A DNA stretch of 41,433 bases from a virus (IMGVR_UViG_3300003323_000190:1-41433); one strand, 5' to 3'. Shown: positions 1 to 7,070, counted from the first letter of the stretch. Translations and numbers: made by a program. The notes: generated from the sequence alone by a model not told the origin.

Positions 1-37
1 ATCGCTGATAGAGAAGCTGAAACATGAAGCATCCTTC

Positions 38-757
38 ATGGATAAAGCTGGAAAACAAGCATCCGAACGATTTATTGCCATCATCCGCGAGCATTTTGCC
101 GGGACGGATGTTAACGACACAAATGTCATCGAGATTGCTGCTATTCCGAAAGCGCTTTCGGATAGTGGCCGGGGTGACGGGGGTGAAAATCCCCCGCACA
201 ACGATACATTGATACAGGAAATATCGCAGATTTTGGAGAATGCTGCCTTTGAAGACTGGTATGCAAAACCAAAAGAACTTGCTGAAAGAATAATTGACTT
301 AGTGCGCCAGCGTGAGATTTCGGTGATCTACAATGATGATATTAGACGCATTGTTGATATGGATAAGGCGACCCATCTCGTAGCTGAACAGGCTGAGAAA
401 GATGCTGCACGCGGAATGTTAGGGCCAAACCCCAGCGGTTATAAGATGGCAAAACATGCTGCACGCATGGCCTTTGATAATTATGGCGCACCCAAGCGGG
501 AAAACGTTGGTGTTCCTATACCGACTGAAGCTATGTGCCAGAATGCACGAGGCTTTATACTTGGCCTTGATCTCAATATACGCACATGGGGTGCAATGAA
601 AAAACACCTTACTATGGGCGGCTACCTTTCATGCCCTCGGATAGATACACAGGCAGAGATTAACGCAAAAGGTCACATAACAAAATGGGATGTAGCTGAG
701 TGCATTTATGTACTTATGAACACAACAGTTATAGAAGATGGGGGTAGCGATGCTTAA
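38..757 (+). CDS. Hypothetical phage protein, possibly 5'-partial
   Basis: A protein of at least 239 residues that I do not recognise. The reading frame stays open back to base 2, so the true start may lie before the window; the first ATG in frame is at 38 and has no clear ribosome-binding site. The protein is mixed alpha/charged, with no signal peptide, membrane segment or obvious catalytic motif. It is the first gene of a plus-strand run of small accessory genes, and its stop overlaps the next start (750). If the window ends are joined, no upstream ATG appears in this frame, which would favour the start at 38. Confidence 0.7.
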   Translation: MDKAGKQASERFIAIIREHFAGTDVNDTNVIEIAAIPKALSDSGRGDGGENPPHNDTLIQEISQILENAAFEDWYAKPKELAERIIDLVRQREISVIYNDDIRRIVDMDKATHLVAEQAEKDAARGMLGPNPSGYKMAKHAARMAFDNYGAPKRENVGVPIPTEAMCQNARGFILGLDLNIRTWGAMKKHLTMGGYLSCPRIDTQAEINAKGHITKWDVAECIYVLMNTTVIEDGGSDA

Positions 758-974
758 AAAGCTATGGTGCTTTATTAAGGGGCATAGAGGAGTCCCGGTT
801 AAGCGTTTATCGTTGCAGGCCGCAAAAGTCTTGTGTGAGAGATGTGGCGGTGTGTTCGCCTACAATCACGCAGAAGGCATATTAATACCGTGGACAGAGG
901 AAGTTAAGCGGTTTTATGCGACATGGCCGGAATTATATAGCGCAACAGAATCCAAAGGCGAGAACAGCAAATGA
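750..974 (+). CDS. Small Cys-containing phage protein (GHRG / CxRCG)
   Basis: A 74-residue protein starting MLKKLWCFIKGHRG, with a later CERCGG, so one Cys/His cluster could bind zinc. Small phage proteins with this CxxxGH...CxxCG pattern are common and of unknown function. I chose ATG 750 over ATG 738 because a GGGGG run lies five bases before it. It overlaps the previous gene by 8 bp and the next by 4 bp (ATGA), which indicates translational coupling. Confidence 0.65.
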   Translation: MLKKLWCFIKGHRGVPVKRLSLQAAKVLCERCGGVFAYNHAEGILIPWTEEVKRFYATWPELYSATESKGENSK

Positions 975-1231
975 TAACTCCGAACCACCTAGATGTTTTT
1001 CTGCACTATTACTGCAAGCCCACACAGCATCCACGCTATCACGCGCCGGCAGTGCAGGAAGCTCTCGCATTCTTTGTTAGGAATGAAATGCTAAGTTATG
1101 AGCGCAGGGGAGATGCAGACATAGAATATAGTGCCACAGAGAAGGGCGTATTCTGGCTGGAACACCTGTTAAGCATACCTATGCCAGTGACTTCTTATAA
1201 GATACCCCAAGCAGAGGATCAGAGCAAATGA
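971..1231 (+). CDS. Hypothetical protein, winged-helix-like
   Basis: An 86-residue protein. Its middle (residues about 25-60: alternating helix, then a tyrosine/arginine-rich hairpin and an ATEKG turn) resembles the small winged-helix proteins of phages that end in a 'TEKG..WLE.L' segment. This is a resemblance, not a proven domain. Its start overlaps the preceding stop (ATGA), and its own stop overlaps the next start in the same way. Confidence 0.6.
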   Translation: MITPNHLDVFLHYYCKPTQHPRYHAPAVQEALAFFVRNEMLSYERRGDADIEYSATEKGVFWLEHLLSIPMPVTSYKIPQAEDQSK

Positions 1232-1404
1232 ACATGAAACAATTTACAGTGTTACTCCTTGGGTGCGACTTGCAGGGCGTGATAGGGGGATGGCCCGCTG
1301 TTGTGGGAACCATTATGGGGGCAGTGATCTGCATATCCGCCGACCATTTTTATGAGAGCCGCAAGATGTCTAAATCAAATGTACGGGAGGGCTCCGATGT
1401 TTAA
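1228..1404 (+). CDS. Small single-pass membrane protein (58 aa)
   Basis: A 58-codon reading frame starting with the ATGA overlap at the end of the previous gene. Residues about 16-36 form one hydrophobic stretch (VIGGWPAVVGTIMGAVICIS), followed by a charged tail. The continuous four-base coupling on its 5' side and 8-bp overlap on its 3' side make it a credible gene even though it is short. Function unknown. Confidence 0.5.
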   Translation: MNMKQFTVLLLGCDLQGVIGGWPAVVGTIMGAVICISADHFYESRKMSKSNVREGSDV

Positions 1405-1720
1405 TGGTCGTGCTATGCTGAACGTTCCACCTGTTCCGCCATGCCATGTTTGCGGCGCTGAACCTTTGGCTAACCACAAGAAGGATTGCCAACATCTTGC
1501 AGCTATGCGGGCACAGGCATACCCCATGATCCTTGATGATAATGGTATGCGTTGGGAACACAATCATATGAGTAGGCTTAATAAAGAGATTGCGCGGTTA
1601 CGCACTGCGCTGGAAGCCGTGATAATCGCCGCTAATGGCGCTGGAGATACGCACATTGCTGGCATTGCTCACCGGGCGCTTAATGTAACGAGCATACGGA
1701 TAACAAATGAAAATACTTAA
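1397..1720 (+). CDS. Zinc-finger-like protein with C-terminal coiled coil
   Basis: A 108-residue protein. Near the N-terminus it has CHVCG followed by H, C and H ligands (PPCHVCGAEPLANHKKDCQHL), a likely treble-clef or ribbon zinc site. Residues about 55-85 form an amphipathic helix rich in R, L and E (SRLNKEIARLRTALEAV). The frame stays open upstream to 1352, but a GGGAGGG Shine-Dalgarno run sits just before ATG 1397, so I start there. Its 3' end overlaps the methyltransferase gene by 14 bp. Function unknown. Confidence 0.65.
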   Translation: MFNGRAMLNVPPVPPCHVCGAEPLANHKKDCQHLAAMRAQAYPMILDDNGMRWEHNHMSRLNKEIARLRTALEAVIIAANGAGDTHIAGIAHRALNVTSIRITNENT

Positions 1721-2450
1721 TTTATACGCAGGATTAGGCGGCAATCGTAAGTTCTGGAGTGGCGATGTAACTGCTGTAGAGAATGAACCGAAAATTGCGG
1801 CTGTTTACCAACGCCTTTTTCCTGCAGACAAGGTTATATTGGGGGATGCTCATCAATATTTATTAGAGCATTATCAGGAATTTGACTTCATTTGGTCATC
1901 GCCTCCGTGTCAAACACATAGCAAAATGGCAAAGGCAACACGCCATAAATTGAGGCGCTATCCTGACATGTCTCTTTATCAGGAAATAATATTCCTGAAG
2001 CACTTCTTCAAAGGCAAATGGGTTGTGGAGAATGTTGCGCCTTTTTATGATGTTCTTATTCCTGCAAAACAAATGGGAAGGCACCTATTCTGGTCTAACT
2101 TTGCCCTTCCTGACTGCGAAGAAAAAGCACCGCCCGATTTTGTCAACCTGTGCAATGTGGCTGGCAAAAAGAAGCTCATGGACTGGCTTGGCATTCATTA
2201 TGATGAAAACATCTACTATGGCGGCAACCATTGTCCAGCGCAAATATTAAGGAATTGCGTACATCCGAATGTAGGAAGGGCAATATATCTTGCGGCTAAT
2301 CTGCCAGCGCACGCTTCAGATGCTCCTGATCATCAGAAATGTGTGAGTAAATCTTCGCCAACATTGAGCCATCTGAATGCCCCATTATTGCAGCTACCGT
2401 TAGATGGTCATGCCCCTGTATCAACTTGCGAGTCCCAAACCCATGCCTAG
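1707..2450 (+). CDS. DNA (cytosine-5) methyltransferase, Dcm-like
   Basis: Predicted to methylate cytosine in DNA using S-adenosylmethionine. The sequence shows motif I at the N-terminus (LNLYAGLGGNR, residues 4-14), the catalytic PPC of motif IV (SSPPCQ, Cys68) and motif VI (ENV, 108-110), followed by a GRHLFWSNF segment seen in short phage C5 methylases. At about 200 conserved residues it is a minimal version without a large target-recognition domain. Residues 197-247 are read from the opposite strand of the recombinase gene and look like unselected extension; the ancestral stop probably lay near residue 200. Likely role: protection of phage DNA from host restriction. Confidence 0.85.
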   Translation: MKILNLYAGLGGNRKFWSGDVTAVENEPKIAAVYQRLFPADKVILGDAHQYLLEHYQEFDFIWSSPPCQTHSKMAKATRHKLRRYPDMSLYQEIIFLKHFFKGKWVVENVAPFYDVLIPAKQMGRHLFWSNFALPDCEEKAPPDFVNLCNVAGKKKLMDWLGIHYDENIYYGGNHCPAQILRNCVHPNVGRAIYLAANLPAHASDAPDHQKCVSKSSPTLSHLNAPLLQLPLDGHAPVSTCESQTHA

Positions 2451-3150
2451 AAGCATAAGCAAACATGCGTTTTCCGATCTTCTGCGAAATGCGGTGGAAC
2501 CGGTTACAGACCGCGAACTTAGACCACGGTTTTCCGCGCTTATTGAGAAACAACTTATTTTGTCCCTCAGCGGCGAGAAGCAAACGGGTGATGATGTCCA
2601 GCGTGACGCCCTGCAGGTAGATGATGCGCTTGGAGCGTCTGCCCTTGCTTTCTTCTGCCGGGAACACAATGCGCTCGTTCTCCAGTTCCACATGGCGCGG
2701 CTCTACATGGCGTACTTCCTGCGGGCGGCAGCCGGAATACCAGATGAACAGGAACAGGTCGCGGAAGGGATCGGATTCAGGAAGAAGCGCAAGAATCTGC
2801 TGGAAGTCCTCCGGCTTCATGTATATTTCGCGGCGCTTCGGCGTGGGCTTCTTCAGCTTCTGCACCGGGTTGGTTTCAAGATACCCCAGCTCGATGCCCC
2901 AATTGTAGAGCCGCTGAACGGCAACATAGGCGCTACGCTTGTATGTGTCGCCCCAGCCTTTGCCGCTATCCACCCAATCGACTACATGGAACGGCTTAAG
3001 GCTTGCGGCAGACATATCAGCGATGCCAGGATGCTTGCAGAAGGCTTTGAGATGCCCGGTGTACCATTCAAGGGTGCGGGGGCTGCGATGGCTCTTGCAC
3101 CAAATCAGGTACTTCGAGCAAAGGTTATTAACCGTAATGATGTTTTCCAT
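2296..3150 (-). CDS. Tyrosine recombinase / integrase (first of two)
   Basis: A 284-residue site-specific recombinase. An N-terminal SAM-like core-binding domain (residues 5-95) precedes the catalytic domain. Catalytic residues visible: Arg142 (SGCRPQEV), a Lys near 169, Arg235 in YASRHGFGT (the usual first His of H-x-x-R is Tyr, as in many phage integrases), His258 (GHSD) and Tyr268 (KIYSH). It is alone on the minus strand among plus-strand genes, and its 3' end overlaps the methyltransferase by 155 bp. With a second integrase at 37644-38825 beside the attachment site, this one may act on another site, resolve multimers, or be a remnant of an earlier insertion. Confidence 0.9.
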   Translation of the reverse strand: MENIITVNNLCSKYLIWCKSHRSPRTLEWYTGHLKAFCKHPGIADMSAASLKPFHVVDWVDSGKGWGDTYKRSAYVAVQRLYNWGIELGYLETNPVQKLKKPTPKRREIYMKPEDFQQILALLPESDPFRDLFLFIWYSGCRPQEVRHVEPRHVELENERIVFPAEESKGRRSKRIIYLQGVTLDIITRLLLAAEGQNKLFLNKRGKPWSKFAVCNRFHRISQKIGKRMFAYASRHGFGTRKLIQGHDHLTVAAIMGHSDGSMLAKIYSHISDDQEHLKRALAD

Positions 3151-3193
3151 GATTACGGTGTAGCGAATTACTACAGTTCACGTGTGGGCGAGC

Positions 3194-3221
3194 TTGTCCA
3201 GATCGTTAACTAGACTATACA
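3194..3221 (+). promoter_or_regulatory. Candidate promoter for the 3253-5409 gene run
   Basis: TTGTCC (3194-3199), a 16-bp spacer and TATACA (3216-3221) lie in the short gap between the divergent recombinase and the 62-residue gene at 3253. The match is moderate, so this is a suggestion only. Confidence 0.3.
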
Positions 3222-3252
3222 ACAACTTAACAACTGGACTAAAGGGTGGGTT

Positions 3253-3441
3253 ATGGCATATTTAAACGTTGGAGATATAGTTTCATATACGGGCAACGAT
3301 AAAAGGCTCATGGGTAGAAGGATATATACGGTTAGTCGCATTGATCGCGGTATTGATGGTGCTTATGATTGGGACGATATTTATTTAGAAGGCCGCGAAG
3401 GTAAATTCTGCGAATTCGATTTTAATAAACTACCAGATTAA
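3253..3441 (+). CDS. Hypothetical small protein
   Basis: A 62-residue protein starting MAYLNVGDIVSYTGN, followed by alternating hydrophobic and charged residues. The pattern 'VGDIV.Y.G......G..Y.V..I' suggests a small SH3-like or Tudor-like beta barrel of the kind used by phages as binding modules; this is inference. A GGGTGGGTT sequence precedes the ATG. It is the first gene after the divergent recombinase. Confidence 0.6.
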   Translation: MAYLNVGDIVSYTGNDKRLMGRRIYTVSRIDRGIDGAYDWDDIYLEGREGKFCEFDFNKLPD

Positions 3442-3445
3442 GGAT

Positions 3446-3556
3446 ATGGGCATGAACAATATAGCTGTCGAATACTGGCCTTATGCGCTAGCTTTAGGAT
3501 GCTTCATAGGGGTCCTGATTGTGATAGCCGCAGTGAAATGGCCGTGTAAAAAATAA
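3446..3556 (+). CDS. Tiny single-pass membrane protein (36 aa)
   Basis: A 36-codon frame with one hydrophobic stretch (residues about 11-31) and a positive C-terminus ending in KWPCKK, predicted to lie in the inner membrane with its tail in the cytoplasm. ATG 3452 is an alternative start. It sits tightly between two genes in the same direction. Function unknown. Confidence 0.4.
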   Translation: MGMNNIAVEYWPYALALGCFIGVLIVIAAVKWPCKK

Positions 3557-3580
3557 CGCTACTACATCTACGGAGGATTT

Positions 3581-3847
3581 ATGAATGAAGAAGAAGCAAG
3601 AATACATTTTGAATTGGAAAGCGGGAAGAACCAAAGCGACAGGATGGTCTATGCTGTTTTAGGAGCATTGGCTAAGCACCTTGACAATCATATTATTGTA
3701 GATGGCAATATGTACGACATCAGGGTTTTGGGTGCGCCTACTGAAAGGAATGGGGAGATAAGCCTTATGTTTGACGTCAAGGATCTCCCTGGCTTCGATC
3801 ATATAGAGTTCACAATTAAAAAGACCGGATGGGGTCGAAACGTTTAA
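3581..3847 (+). CDS. Hypothetical protein
   Basis: An 88-residue acidic protein with no motif I recognise. A strong GGAGG lies 6 bp before the ATG, which supports the start. It contains a probable alpha-beta-beta arrangement (helix at 15-37, strands around 40-75). Confidence 0.6.
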   Translation: MNEEEARIHFELESGKNQSDRMVYAVLGALAKHLDNHIIVDGNMYDIRVLGAPTERNGEISLMFDVKDLPGFDHIEFTIKKTGWGRNV

Positions 3848-3869
3848 CGTATTATTTCACGGGTGATTT

Positions 3870-3968
3870 ATGGAATACTGGAAAATATTTTGCGACGGAT
3901 TTAAGCAAGGCATTAGAGATCATGAATACATATGGTCATATGTATTCAAACGGATATTCAGAAGGTGA
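3870..3968 (+). CDS. Tiny hypothetical protein (32 aa)
   Basis: A 32-codon frame (MEYWKIFCDGFKQG...) followed after an overlap by even shorter frames. Small phage proteins with a W..F..GF..G start are common, but there is no clear ribosome-binding site here. The ~250 bp between the neighbouring larger genes holds nothing else I can support. Confidence 0.3.
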   Translation: MEYWKIFCDGFKQGIRDHEYIWSYVFKRIFRR

Positions 3969-4099
3969 GGTAATGCGAAATGAGGCGGGAAGAAAGATTT
4001 GATAAAGGTGAACGTCGAATGATCATGGGAAAGCCCCTGTAAAGCTGGCTTGGCAGCATGGGGAGACAGCGCAACGTAATTATTTCTACAGGAGGGACT

Positions 4100-4438
4100 A
4101 TGGGAGTTGATTTATCGCTAATGCCAGTGGATTACCACAGAGACAGCAATGAATGTACTGCATTTTCTTTGTTAAGACTTGAGCGTAGATCAGAACTATG
4201 GGGTGATATCGAGAAATTGCCAGTCACGTCATTTAAAGCTTTAACCGGACATTGTGGAGGCCGCTTTGAAACCGTCACCACAGATCCATATGGCAGTGAG
4301 CTTACCTATGCCACAGCTTCTGATTTATTGACCTTAGAAAATCATCCGGCTGTTCAAGATAATGAAAAAAATAGGGCAATATGGGCTTATCTCGGCAAAC
4401 TCAGGCCGGATCATAAAATCGCTCTATATTGGTCTTAA
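4100..4438 (+). CDS. Hypothetical phage protein (MGVDLSLMPV family-like)
   Basis: A 112-residue protein starting MGVDLSLMPVDYH. Short phage-encoded proteins starting with 'MGVDL.L.P.' recur in many temperate phages and are of unknown function. The frame extends upstream to 4058, but AGGAGGG immediately before ATG 4100 decides the start. No membrane segment or catalytic motif is seen. Confidence 0.65.
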   Translation: MGVDLSLMPVDYHRDSNECTAFSLLRLERRSELWGDIEKLPVTSFKALTGHCGGRFETVTTDPYGSELTYATASDLLTLENHPAVQDNEKNRAIWAYLGKLRPDHKIALYWS

Positions 4439-4457
4439 CTATAGTAGGGTACGAGTT

Positions 4458-4685
4458 ATGTGCAGTGAAGCTAAAGTGAATGGTAAATCCTGTTCTAATC
4501 AGGCCGAATTTCAAGCGGCGATTGGCGGAGATATTCTTGTGCTAGATTGGAATTATGATGAGCGCGGGCTAGGTGATGACGTATGTCTATGCCCTATCGA
4601 CATTGAAGCGACCGCCTATAAATATGGATTCCATCACGAATATGATGGTGATCATCATGTGTTATCCAGCCGTACAGATCGGTAA
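4458..4685 (+). CDS. Small Cys/Asp-rich hypothetical protein
   Basis: A 75-residue acidic protein with four cysteines (CSE, SCSN, VCLCP) and a His/Asp-rich end (HHEYDGDHH), possibly metal-binding. The frame is open from 4362, but that part overlaps the preceding gene, so the ATG at 4458 is preferred. Function unknown. Confidence 0.5.
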   Translation: MCSEAKVNGKSCSNQAEFQAAIGGDILVLDWNYDERGLGDDVCLCPIDIEATAYKYGFHHEYDGDHHVLSSRTDR

Positions 4686-4688
4686 TTT

Positions 4689-4949
4689 ATGGAATGGCAC
4701 CCTATAGAGACAGCGCCGAAGGATGGAACTTATATTCTTGTGACCGGGGAAAGATATGATGATCTCCACCTGCCTCCAGTTGCTATCACGCGCTGGATAA
4801 AGAAAGAATATGAGGACTGGGAGCAAGTCAACAATAATACCATGAAACGCGTTATCAAGGACGATAGTCATTGGGATTATTGCGGCATCAGTGAAGAATA
4901 TTGGCAGCCACTTCCGGCATTGCCACACCGTACAGGAGATTCAGCATGA
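4689..4949 (+). CDS. DUF551-like small phage protein
   Basis: An 86-residue protein starting MEWHPIETAPKDGT, followed by ILVTG and a C-terminal YWQPLPALP. This 'W.PIETAPKDGT.ILV ... W.PLP..P' layout is typical of a very common family of small phage/prophage proteins annotated as DUF551, whose role is unknown. It starts 3 bp after the preceding stop and overlaps the next start by 4 bp. Confidence 0.8.
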   Translation: MEWHPIETAPKDGTYILVTGERYDDLHLPPVAITRWIKKEYEDWEQVNNNTMKRVIKDDSHWDYCGISEEYWQPLPALPHRTGDSA

Positions 4950-5110
4950 AGGGTTATTTTGTTGGCCTAATAACCGGCGCTCTTCTGGTCCTATCTATAC
5001 AGCAGGCGCAAGCTGGTTTCTTGTCTCATGCTGCGGCCTATGAATATGGCAAGCATGTTGGTAAAGAATCCAGCAACAAGAAAGACTGCGCCTGCCCACC
5101 ACAACAGTAG
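4946..5110 (+). CDS. Small exported protein (54 aa)
   Basis: A 54-residue protein with a clear signal peptide (MKGYFVGLITGALLVLSIQQAQAG, predicted cleavage after AQA) and a short mature part ending in CACPPQQ. AGGAG lies 8 bp before ATG 4946, and the start overlaps the DUF551-like stop (ATGA). It is probably exported to the periplasm. Function unknown. Confidence 0.6.
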   Translation: MKGYFVGLITGALLVLSIQQAQAGFLSHAAAYEYGKHVGKESSNKKDCACPPQQ

Positions 5111-5117
5111 ATAATAT

Positions 5118-5207
5118 ATGGACGGGTATTGGCTTATAGGATTCGGTATTTTATTCACTCTTGGCGGTATTTTTATGATAGCGCTGGGCAAATGGTATCT
5201 TCAATGA
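5118..5207 (+). CDS. Tiny membrane protein (29 aa)
   Basis: A 29-codon frame consisting of one hydrophobic segment (YWLIGFGILFTLGGIFMIAL) between a short polar start and KWYLQ. It is one of several single-pass mini-proteins in this phage. There is little ribosome-binding signal, so confidence is limited. Confidence 0.35.
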   Translation: MDGYWLIGFGILFTLGGIFMIALGKWYLQ

Positions 5208-5223
5208 ATTCAGTGATGAGACT

Positions 5224-5409
5224 ATGCAATCAGAAGTATTTTTCATTAACAATATAGAATGCATAAAAGAAGAATATGAGGCGCACGCAGGAAAAAGTGT
5301 CAAAGAACTATTTCCTAATCTTCAACATGAATACATGCAGAATCTGTTATCCCATGCTGCACCACTCGATGATGATTCTCCATCTCCAGCACCCGCGTCT
5401 CGTGCTTAA
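5224..5409 (+). CDS. Hypothetical protein convergent with lysis cassette
   Basis: A 61-residue acidic protein, last of the left plus-strand gene run. Its final ~30 residues are read across the 3' end of the opposite minus-strand gene (5315-5503) and end in a low-complexity SPSPAPASRA tail, so the ancestral protein may have been shorter. No known motif. The ribosome-binding site is weak. Confidence 0.4.
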   Translation: MQSEVFFINNIECIKEEYEAHAGKSVKELFPNLQHEYMQNLLSHAAPLDDDSPSPAPASRA

Positions 5410-5503
5410 CGGCATATTTGCGCACTTGCTCACACTGCGCCTGCGTGGCAAACTCGTGCATATGGGGTACGCCGCTTATCCAGAGAATCAGGAGCCAGTG
5501 CAT
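5315..5503 (-). CDS. Small protein at end of lysis cassette
   Basis: A 62-residue protein with a short hydrophobic start (MHWLLILWISGVPH) and two cysteines in the pattern 'EFATQAQCEQ...DSACI', which resembles small phage proteins found after spanin genes. Its ATG overlaps the stop of the lipoprotein gene (TGATG), showing coupling. It is the last gene of the late transcript. Function unknown. Confidence 0.5.
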   Translation of the reverse strand: MHWLLILWISGVPHMHEFATQAQCEQVRKYAVKHETRVLEMENHHRVVQHGITDSACIHVED

Positions 5504-5730
5504 CAGCGTATCTTCCAGCCACAGTGTTTCATGCCATACATATCCATAGCCTTAAGCTTATCTGCATTAATGTCATCAAGATGCTCATCCTCAGCCAAGC
5601 GTATAGGGAAGGCATTCTGGCAGAAGGTATCTATGTCCAGCGCGGGGCAACGCTTAATGGGATTGGTGCAGCCAGTCATTACTGCTACCGGGAGCAGCAC
5701 TAAAAGCTTCATTCTGGATGTTGCGGTCAT
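5503..5730 (-). CDS. Outer-membrane lipoprotein, candidate o-spanin (Rz1-like)
   Basis: A 75-residue protein with a lipoprotein signal (SRMKLLVLLPVAVMTGC; lipobox around Cys21) and a short charged mature part with Cys residues. I chose ATG 5730 because GGAG lies ten bases upstream; ATG 5712 is an alternative. The first part is nested out of frame in the 3' end of the preceding membrane-protein gene, as in Rz/Rz1 pairs. By family analogy it would sit in the outer membrane and join the inner-membrane partner to disrupt the envelope at lysis. It lacks the proline-rich body typical of Rz1, so the assignment rests mainly on lipobox and position. Confidence 0.6.
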   Translation of the reverse strand: MTATSRMKLLVLLPVAVMTGCTNPIKRCPALDIDTFCQNAFPIRLAEDEHLDDINADKLKAMDMYGMKHCGWKIR

Positions 5731-5848
5731 CTTTTTTGATCTCCACAAGGCGTTTCTGGTGATAATCCTCTAAGTGCGTCAGTAGCCGATCAGCAAACAG
5801 GCGCTGGAGAATACCGATAAACAGGCTGAATATTATATTCCCGATCAT
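5654..5848 (-). CDS. Inner-membrane protein, candidate i-spanin
   Basis: A 64-residue protein with an N-terminal hydrophobic anchor (IGNIIFSLFIGILQRLFA) followed by a charged helix (HLEDYHQKRLVEIKKDD). This is the layout of an i-spanin, although it is much shorter than lambda Rz. The lipoprotein gene starts inside it in another frame. It follows the 27-residue frame by one base. Confidence comes from topology and context only. Confidence 0.5.
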   Translation of the reverse strand: MIGNIIFSLFIGILQRLFADRLLTHLEDYHQKRLVEIKKDDRNIQNEAFSAAPGSSNDWLHQSH

Positions 5849-5849
5849 A

Positions 5850-5933
5850 TCAATCCGTCTTTAACCCTAGCGCCTTCTTGGTGAAGAACACTACAGCGTT
5901 CCAGCCGATCTGCAGCCACATCTTATAGCCCAT
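5850..5933 (-). CDS. Tiny protein in lysis cassette (27 aa)
   Basis: A 27-codon frame with a strong GGGGGA Shine-Dalgarno sequence a few bases before the ATG and a stop one base before the next start. The middle is hydrophobic (LQIGWNAVVFF) between basic ends. It could be a membrane-associated accessory of lysis, but its function is unknown. Confidence 0.4.
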   Translation of the reverse strand: MGYKMWLQIGWNAVVFFTKKALGLKTD

Positions 5934-5988
5934 AACGTCCCCCAATCAGGCGACACGGCAGCCACTACATGCGACTGCCGAGCCTGTG

Positions 5989-6348
5989 TTACTGTGCGGC
6001 CGGAGCTTCAGGAGCCGGAGCGGCAGCGGCCTGACCAGCAGCCAGCAACTGACTTTGCGCCACATTCAGCACCACCGTTTTAGCGCCCTCTGCAAGCTGG
6101 ATGCCTGCGGCAGTAGCCTGCGCCACGAATTCGGCCTCAATCGTTGCCCACGGTGTGCCAGCAGCCAAAGACAGCAGCACGGTCTTTCCGAGATTAATAG
6201 CAACCTGACCGCCGTTGTTTTCCACGAAGGTTTTAACCGCGTCCCATTCCGCTTCTACGAAAGCTTCTGCTTTCTGTTCGGCAGGTTTCAGGTCTGCCTC
6301 GATCTCAGCAATGAATGCCTTAAATTTCTCGATTACGATGTTGCTCAT
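5989..6348 (-). CDS. Alanine-rich helical protein in lysis cassette
   Basis: A 119-residue, almost wholly helical protein with an acidic N-terminal half (FIAEIEADLKPAEQKAEAFVEAEW), a more hydrophobic middle (NLGKTVLLSLAAGTPW) and an Ala/Pro-rich tail. AAAGGAG before ATG 6348 decides the start. Related phage proteins occur next to endolysin genes and are of unknown function; an accessory role in lysis or the virion is possible. Confidence 0.65.
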   Translation of the reverse strand: MSNIVIEKFKAFIAEIEADLKPAEQKAEAFVEAEWDAVKTFVENNGGQVAINLGKTVLLSLAAGTPWATIEAEFVAQATAAGIQLAEGAKTVVLNVAQSQLLAAGQAAAAPAPEAPAAQ

Positions 6349-6368
6349 AAATAGTCTCCTTTGTTGTG

Positions 6369-6782
6369 TTAAATCTGTTTTGCCCACTTCACCACCAGCA
6401 CAAAGCGCGGCGGCAATATCTCCCTCAGTTTCTCCAGCGTCGCCACACTATGCAGCACAGCCGGATAACCGTTGAGGATGCCTTCCTCACTGCCTACCAG
6501 AATGCAGCCTTCGCTATCCTCCATCGTATTGCCGTTGTGGATTAGGATTGCACTGCGATTCGGCACACCCGTCACTTCCCATGTATCAGGATGCGCTGGA
6601 CTGTTATGTGGCACGCAGTTATAGGTTCCCTCCGGTATGCAGCTATGCCCCGGCTGATTCCCCAGCCACGGCAGTTCCATCGTGTAGCACAGGTGGTTTC
6701 CGCCCTCGTCTGTCAATTCCCCAAACGTTCCGTTACCTGTGCTTGGCTGCCGCGTAATGAAGTAAGGATTTATGACCGACAT
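6369..6782 (-). CDS. DUF5675 protein, candidate endolysin
   Basis: A 137-residue protein matching the DUF5675 layout: TFGEL near residue 20, CYTMELPW (32-39), IPEGTY (49-54) and IHNGNTMEDSEGCILVG (81-97). The His82...Ser90-x-x-Cys93 arrangement is like the active site of YkuD L,D-transpeptidases, so it may act on peptidoglycan crosslinks. It lies between the holin-like gene and the spanin-like genes, where the endolysin is expected, and no other endolysin is seen in the cassette. The enzymatic role is inferred, not demonstrated by the motif alone. Confidence 0.75.
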   Translation of the reverse strand: MSVINPYFITRQPSTGNGTFGELTDEGGNHLCYTMELPWLGNQPGHSCIPEGTYNCVPHNSPAHPDTWEVTGVPNRSAILIHNGNTMEDSEGCILVGSEEGILNGYPAVLHSVATLEKLREILPPRFVLVVKWAKQI

Positions 6783-6815
6783 TGGACTTTTCCTTTCATT
6801 TAGTCCCTGTGTGGA

Positions 6816-7070
6816 CTATGTGTGCTTACTCATCAGCCCCACAACCCACGAAACACCCGCGCTGATAAACGGAACCGCTGCAATCCACGAGGCCGCAACA
6901 GCCCTGATGTTGCTATGCGATGTTTCAAGCTTCGTTATCCGCTCTCCGTGTGTGCTGGCATTTTCTAAGGTCACAGTAGTCTTCGCCATGTGCGCTATAA
7001 CATTCTCCCGGAACTCGCGCCCCTCCTCCATGTAGTTAACCATTTTGGAGAGTATTTCTTCTTGAGTCAT
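6816..7070 (-). CDS. Holin-like membrane protein
   Basis: An 84-residue protein with a helical N-terminal half likely to form a coiled coil (residues 1-55) and one C-terminal hydrophobic segment (AAVPFISAGVSWVVGLM) followed by SKHT. This resembles XhlA-type hemolysin/holin accessory proteins. AAGGAGGAG before ATG 7070 decides the start. It is located just after the tail spike and before the endolysin candidate, which fits a lysis-timing role in the inner membrane. Confidence 0.65.
   Translation of the reverse strand: MTQEEILSKMVNYMEEGREFRENVIAHMAKTTVTLENASTHGERITKLETSHSNIRAVAASWIAAVPFISAGVSWVVGLMSKHT

Noticed and set aside
2404-3213. 269-codon plus-strand frame opposite the first recombinase
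   Set aside because: Antisense to a recombinase with intact catalytic residues; composition fits a shadow frame.
3980-4042. 20-codon frame MRREERFDKGERRM...
   Set aside because: Too short and without coupling or conservation evidence; possible but not supportable.
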